Shown here piece after piece: positions 60,273 through 64,000 of a stretch of 64,000 bases of DNA. The DNA lies in assembly GCA_942493125.1 (NCBI GenBank), contig OW818667.1:3100001-3164000 (forward strand), written 5' to 3'. Within the stretch, counting starts at the first letter, position 1. Every line of letters begins with the position of its first letter. Under the pieces are notes generated by a model that was given only the letters and a program-made list of their open reading frames with translations, had not been told where the DNA came from and did no database searches. A program made the translations under genes and the position numbers. This DNA comes from Fusibacter_C sp942493125 (GTDB taxonomy: Bacteria; Bacillota; Clostridia; Peptostreptococcales; Acidaminobacteraceae).

Positions 60273-61520
60273 TCAACTCTCAAGACACTTCACAATTATT
60301 TTGGCACAGTCCAAAGCGCCGTTTTCAGTGGCTATTTTTGCACCTAGCGTTTTAGCGTTTGCAACGATTGGATCTGATAAAGCAAACTGTATGGCATCGG
60401 CAAGTTTATCAGAGGTAAGCGCCTTTTTGGAAATAGGCTTTGCACCAACCCCTAAGTCAAAGGAACGATGTGCCCATGCAAATTGGTCGTTAGAAAAGGG
60501 GATAATAATACTCGGTATGCCTGCTTTAAATCCTGCAGCGGTTGTTCCTGCACCACCATGATGGCATACAACGGAGACGCGTTCAAATAACCATGTGTGT
60601 GGGATGCTGTCAATGGATAGGATCGTATCGGGCAGATTAGAAAGTTTACCCATGCCGCAGATGATGCCGCGTTTTCCGCTTTTGACAATCGCTTCAACAG
60701 CAAGATTGGCAAGATGGTCGTGTCCTATAAATGAGGTCATACTACCGAAGCCGACATACACAGGTTTTTCACCAGAATTTAAAAAATTGGATACTTCTTC
60801 TGATGGTTTATATTCGATGGATTCCTCAACAAACCAATAACCATGTTGATGAATATGTTCGTTCCAATCTTTAGGCCTTTTAAAAACAAAATTGCTACAA
60901 GAGACGATTGCTGGGTGTTTTTGATCCGTATGGCGTTCAAAGGGTGAACCAAAATGCTCTGGGGTTGTTCCAAACCGCTTTTTCCAGAAGCCTTTCACAG
61001 AACTTTTAGAGGCCATCCACAGCATGCCCTGGATCATGTCATAGCTAATTTTCTTAGTCAATTGATTGGACTTTGCCTTGCCATAAAGGACGACGGATAA
61101 GTACTCTTTCGTCTTGTGCATGGGAAATGGCGAAGCCAGGACAGAGGGAATTCCAAATTTTTGTGCTGCAAAATAGCCAATCGTACAGCCTGGATGATAG
61201 ATGATGAGTTCGCTGCCTTCACATGCAGCATAGAAGTCATTCGCCATATATATGCCAAATGCTTTCATTTTATTAAAAGCTAAAAGCATCTTTAGAGGAT
61301 TATCAGCAGAACCAGCTTCTTCCAATAGCTTAGGATCGACGCCCAAAGATTCTATGTCTGCATCAACAGGATAAAAATCGATGCCATAGCTACGAATGAA
61401 GCTTTCAAAACTTTTGCTTCCAGTGATTCGAACGTCTTTTCCAAGTTTTTGAAGTTGTTGAGCGAGTGCAATATAGGGTTGGAAATCACCACGTGAACCC
61501 GCACAAAGTATTGTTATCAT
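60273..61520 (-). CDS. UGT-type glycosyltransferase (GT1/GT28 family)
   Basis: A 415-aa GT-B enzyme. The N-terminal LCAGSRGDFQPYIALAQQL is typical of sterol and macrolide glycosyltransferases. The C-terminal donor-binding signature is VVCHHGGAGTTAAGFKAGIP, followed by SIIIPFSNDQFAWA (about residues 325-358). It transfers sugar from a nucleotide donor to a lipid or natural-product acceptor. GGAGG lies 8 bases before the ATG at 61520; an upstream TTG would use the ribosome site as coding sequence. With the MFS gene it could modify and export a hydrophobic compound or inactivate a macrolide. Confidence 0.92.
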   Translation of the reverse strand: MITILCAGSRGDFQPYIALAQQLQKLGKDVRITGSKSFESFIRSYGIDFYPVDADIESLGVDPKLLEEAGSADNPLKMLLAFNKMKAFGIYMANDFYAACEGSELIIYHPGCTIGYFAAQKFGIPSVLASPFPMHKTKEYLSVVLYGKAKSNQLTKKISYDMIQGMLWMASKSSVKGFWKKRFGTTPEHFGSPFERHTDQKHPAIVSCSNFVFKRPKDWNEHIHQHGYWFVEESIEYKPSEEVSNFLNSGEKPVYVGFGSMTSFIGHDHLANLAVEAIVKSGKRGIICGMGKLSNLPDTILSIDSIPHTWLFERVSVVCHHGGAGTTAAGFKAGIPSIIIPFSNDQFAWAHRSFDLGVGAKPISKKALTSDKLADAIQFALSDPIVANAKTLGAKIATENGALDCAKIIVKCLES

Positions 61521-61635
61521 TTTATTGTCCTCCAATTATTTATGCAATATCGTTATTTGAGAGATGAATCATCTTGATTTGTCCAACAACGTGTTGTACA
61601 GTAATAAATATAATACAGACCCGCTGGTTCATCAA

Positions 61636-61660
61636 CCGACAATGTAATAGCATATGTCGG
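61636..61660. promoter_or_regulatory. Operator-like inverted repeat between glycosyltransferase and TetR genes
   Basis: CCGACA (61636-61641) and TGTCGG (61655-61660) are inverted half-sites 13 bases apart. A further TCGGAT-type half-site follows at 61681. A TetR repressor site controlling both divergent units would fit. Confidence 0.45.
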
Positions 61661-61702
61661 ATTGTCAGATGAGCGGTATATCGGATTTTAGGAGAAACAA
61701 TA

Positions 61703-62266
61703 ATGAAAAAGCAACCGAAAATCACTGCGCAGACAAAGCAAAATTTAATTGAGGCTTTCTGGTCTTTGTATTGTGAACAAAGAATCGAGAAAATAACCGT
61801 GAAGGATATCACCAATAAGGCTGGCTATAACCGAGGGACATTTTATGAGTATTTCACAGATGTCTATGCGGTTCTTGAAGAACTTGAAAATGCATTGATC
61901 CCGAAACTCGATGAGCTGCCACCAGTATCAATCGCATCGGAAAATTTAGGCATGCCTTTAGAGTCCTTTTTAGAGCTTTACAAAAGAAACAATCAGTATT
62001 ACAGTGTTTTGCTCGGAGATAATGGAGATCCTGCATTTGCAAGTAAGTTGAAAAACGCAATAAAACCGAATCTGATCAATGTGTTTGTTGACAAACCAGG
62101 TGTAAATCTGGTAGAACTGGACTATATCATCGAATATACGCTGTCGTCCATGATTGGCATTATGAGTTACTGGTTTAAGCAACCAGACCGACTGCCAAGT
62201 AAAGAATTATTTGAACTCTTAAGTCGACTCACAGATCAAGGTGTGATGAAACAATTGAAACTTTAA
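61703..62266 (+). CDS. TetR/AcrR family regulator
   Basis: A 187-aa regulator. The HTH (about 15-55) has ITVKDITNKAGYNRGTFYEY with FTDVYAVLEELE after it, the TetR pattern with the GTFYxYF recognition helix. A C-terminal domain of the TetR_C_7 or similar kind follows. It is divergent from the glycosyltransferase/MFS operon and 32 bases upstream of a flavin reductase gene, so it probably controls both. Confidence 0.9.
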   Translation: MKKQPKITAQTKQNLIEAFWSLYCEQRIEKITVKDITNKAGYNRGTFYEYFTDVYAVLEELENALIPKLDELPPVSIASENLGMPLESFLELYKRNNQYYSVLLGDNGDPAFASKLKNAIKPNLINVFVDKPGVNLVELDYIIEYTLSSMIGIMSYWFKQPDRLPSKELFELLSRLTDQGVMKQLKL

Positions 62267-62298
62267 TATAACAATGGATGAATAGAAAGGGGATTGCC

Positions 62299-62799
62299 AT
62301 GAAATCGATCAAAATTGAGGAGCTATCAAAAGATCTGTTGCATCAACTCGCAAAAGGGGCCTTTTTAACGGTCAAAAATGAAAAAAACGTCAACACAATG
62401 ACAATCGGATGGGGTTCAGTAGGTTATATCTGGAATAAACCGATACTCATGGTACCAGTAAGGTATTCAAGACACACATACACCTTGATTAATCATGCGG
62501 AGACGTTTACGGTTAGTGTACCAGTTACAAAAAATTTAAAAGACGCTTTGGCTCTTTGTGGCACAAAATCAGGAAAGAACCTTGACAAGATCAAGGCATG
62601 TGGCCTCACTTTAGTCGATTCACAAGCTGTTGAAACGCCTATTATCGGTGAATGTGATTTGCATATCGAGTGCAAAGTCGTATATAAGCAAGCCATGGAG
62701 CCGGGCAACATAACGGAAGAAATCCGTGCGATGAACTATCCTCAAAATGATTTCCACGTTCTTTTTTACGGTGAGATCGTTAGCGCATATTATATTTAA
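62299..62799 (+). CDS. Flavin reductase family protein
   Basis: A 166-aa FMN-binding split-barrel protein. The blocks AFLTVKNEKNVNTMTIGWGS and PVRYSRHTYTLINHAETFTV, with CGTKSGKNLDKIKACGLTLV, are characteristic of the flavin reductase-like domain. It binds FMN and may supply reduced flavin or act in electron transfer. AAAGGGG lies about 7 bases before the ATG. It is co-oriented with the TetR gene. Its 3' end is 5 bases from the convergent dus gene. Confidence 0.88.
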   Translation: MKSIKIEELSKDLLHQLAKGAFLTVKNEKNVNTMTIGWGSVGYIWNKPILMVPVRYSRHTYTLINHAETFTVSVPVTKNLKDALALCGTKSGKNLDKIKACGLTLVDSQAVETPIIGECDLHIECKVVYKQAMEPGNITEEIRAMNYPQNDFHVLFYGEIVSAYYI

Positions 62800-62804
62800 A
62801 TTAT

Positions 62805-63779
62805 CTACAGACCATCAGCGACAATGCGATATCCAAGTGAGTCGCTGAGTAGTTCATGCGCTTCAAACAACTCATTGATGATGAGATCGTAGTCGCTGAG
62901 GCGCTCACATTTTTTGATTTTCTTGGCGATTTTTTTACCATCAGAAAACATGTGTATCATATAAAACCACAGTTCTTTCATTTTAAACAGGACATTTTTC
63001 TCACCATGCATGGCCTTTTGATACTCAAAGTAGAGCGTGTCATGGAAGTTCCTGAAAGTCGCTTTGTCTGCCATTAAACCTGTCTTAATCTGTCCGACGA
63101 GAGCTGGATTGCCGATAATGCCTCTGCCAAGCATGACGTGCTCAATTGATGGGAATTGCTCTTGAATGGCATGATAGTCAGTAGCCGTGAATATATCACC
63201 ATTGTAACAAACTGAATAATCAAATGTGCCCAGTGTTTGACTGAATACGTCCAACCTGGGTTTGTTTTTATACATGTCCTTCTGAATGCGCGGGTGGATG
63301 ATCAACTCTTCAAGTGGGTATCTGCCAAAAATTTTTGAGAGCGCATAGAACTCGTCTGGATCATATTTGCCCAAACGGGTCTTGATGGAGATTTTCATTT
63401 GTGTCTGTGTATAGATCGTGTCCAAGAAGCGATCTAGCTGCTCAGGGTGAAATAAAAATCCAGAACCTTTATTCTTTGCGACAACTGTATTGGAAGGACA
63501 ACCTAGATTGAGATTGATTTCGTCATAACCATAGTCTCGAATAGTATGTGCCGCTTTTACAAATGCATCGGCGTCGTTGCTAAGTATTTGTGGCACAGTA
63601 TACAATCCTACATTATTTGCAGGAAGGATCTCTTTAAGTTCACGTGTACTAAAGCTGTTATTTTGGTTCGTCGAGATGAAAGGCGTAAAATATTTGTCCA
63701 TCGGACTGAAATACTTATGGTAGGCATTTCTATATATATAATTTGTGACACCTTCTAAAGGTGCAAGGTAATATTTCAT
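62805..63779 (-). CDS. tRNA-dihydrouridine synthase
   Basis: A 324-aa FMN enzyme that reduces uridines in tRNA to dihydrouridine. The N-terminal YYLAPLEGVTNYIYR carries the FMN phosphate region, INLNLGCPSNTVVAKNKGSG contains the catalytic cysteine, and LGRGIIGNPALVGQI is the C-terminal FMN-binding motif of the barrel. The helical tRNA-binding domain occupies the last 90 residues. I chose the ATG at 63779 behind AGGAGA; the longer open frame upstream has no site. Confidence 0.93.
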   Translation of the reverse strand: MKYYLAPLEGVTNYIYRNAYHKYFSPMDKYFTPFISTNQNNSFSTRELKEILPANNVGLYTVPQILSNDADAFVKAAHTIRDYGYDEINLNLGCPSNTVVAKNKGSGFLFHPEQLDRFLDTIYTQTQMKISIKTRLGKYDPDEFYALSKIFGRYPLEELIIHPRIQKDMYKNKPRLDVFSQTLGTFDYSVCYNGDIFTATDYHAIQEQFPSIEHVMLGRGIIGNPALVGQIKTGLMADKATFRNFHDTLYFEYQKAMHGEKNVLFKMKELWFYMIHMFSDGKKIAKKIKKCERLSDYDLIINELFEAHELLSDSLGYRIVADGL

Positions 63780-64000
63780 GATTAAGTCTCCTGACTGAAA
63801 AAATTGCATAAGTAAGACTATTATAATCGCGGTGATTTGCATTGTAAAGCACGCACATAAAAAATCGTATACTAGGTCCAGAGCCGATTCGAGCCCCTTT
63901 TTACATAGAATTCGATTCTAAACAAAAAATAAATTAAATTTAGATTACATTTATGGTCAAAAAAGTGGTAAAATAGAGTATAACGTGTTGCTTGAGAGCG
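63780..64000 (+). other. Intergenic region with a weak candidate promoter
   Basis: The region holds no gene. TTACAT (63945-63950) and TAAAAT (63969-63974) with an 18-base spacer could start a plus-strand transcript that runs off the window edge. Confidence 0.3.

Noticed and set aside
1..64000. CRISPR array or intact insertion sequence
   Set aside because: No regularly spaced identical repeats and no transposase or integrase gene were found on either strand.

Overview
The window looks like a chromosomal segment of a low-to-mid GC Firmicute, most likely a Clostridia-type anaerobe or microaerotolerant relative. The evidence is consensus AGGAGG ribosome sites, TTG and GTG starts, the smpB-ssrA pair, LrgAB, HelD, PadR and a Clostridia-like tmRNA tag. 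I cannot name the species from sequence alone. There is no rRNA, tRNA cluster, CRISPR array or intact transposase.

Bases 1-1904 are housekeeping: a Cof-type HAD phosphatase, smpB and ssrA. The 3' side of ssrA is followed by an accessory region of about 14 kb (1905-15900). It first holds a compact class I lanthipeptide locus. This starts with an RNPP/Rgg-like regulator and a divergent 39-codon secreted peptide, followed by lanC, a small seven-cysteine precursor gene, a full-length lanB, an ABC exporter and a CPBP membrane protein. Short direct repeats and tmRNA-3'-end-like fragments flank the locus, as in a decayed integrative element. Next come decayed genes (nucleotide pyrophosphohydrolase, GIY-YIG/DUF2075), an unknown membrane-anchored protein, and a retron whose reverse transcriptase is fused to a TOPRIM domain behind a recognisable msr-msd inverted-repeat unit.

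From 16 to 35.7 kb the content is ordinary chromosomal: a class V aminotransferase, DUF6326, an LrgAB pair, a TetR/DUF4386 unit with clear operators, a secreted serpin, small membrane proteins (DUF3159, DUF1475), a pRiA4b ORF-3-like protein, a methyltransferase, a Ca/Na antiporter and a YjiH-type protein. A PadR-controlled locus encodes an OFA-type MFS transporter and a BaiCD/enoate-reductase-like Fe-S flavoenzyme. A family of palindromic intergenic repeats built on TGGTGCCAGG sits at gene 3' ends at 28.7, 35.7, 38.9 and 42.3 kb.

From 36 to 54.5 kb signalling and stress genes dominate: two c-di-GMP proteins, catalase, hemerythrins, a class A PBP and a cytoplasmic CZB-type chemoreceptor. The most unusual item is a two-gene unit pairing a CarH-like adenosylcobalamin photoreceptor module with a diguanylate cyclase. 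The last 10 kb carries HelD, an ABC-F protein with a short upstream ORF, an MFS/glycosyltransferase pair opposite a TetR gene, a flavin reductase and a tRNA-dihydrouridine synthase.
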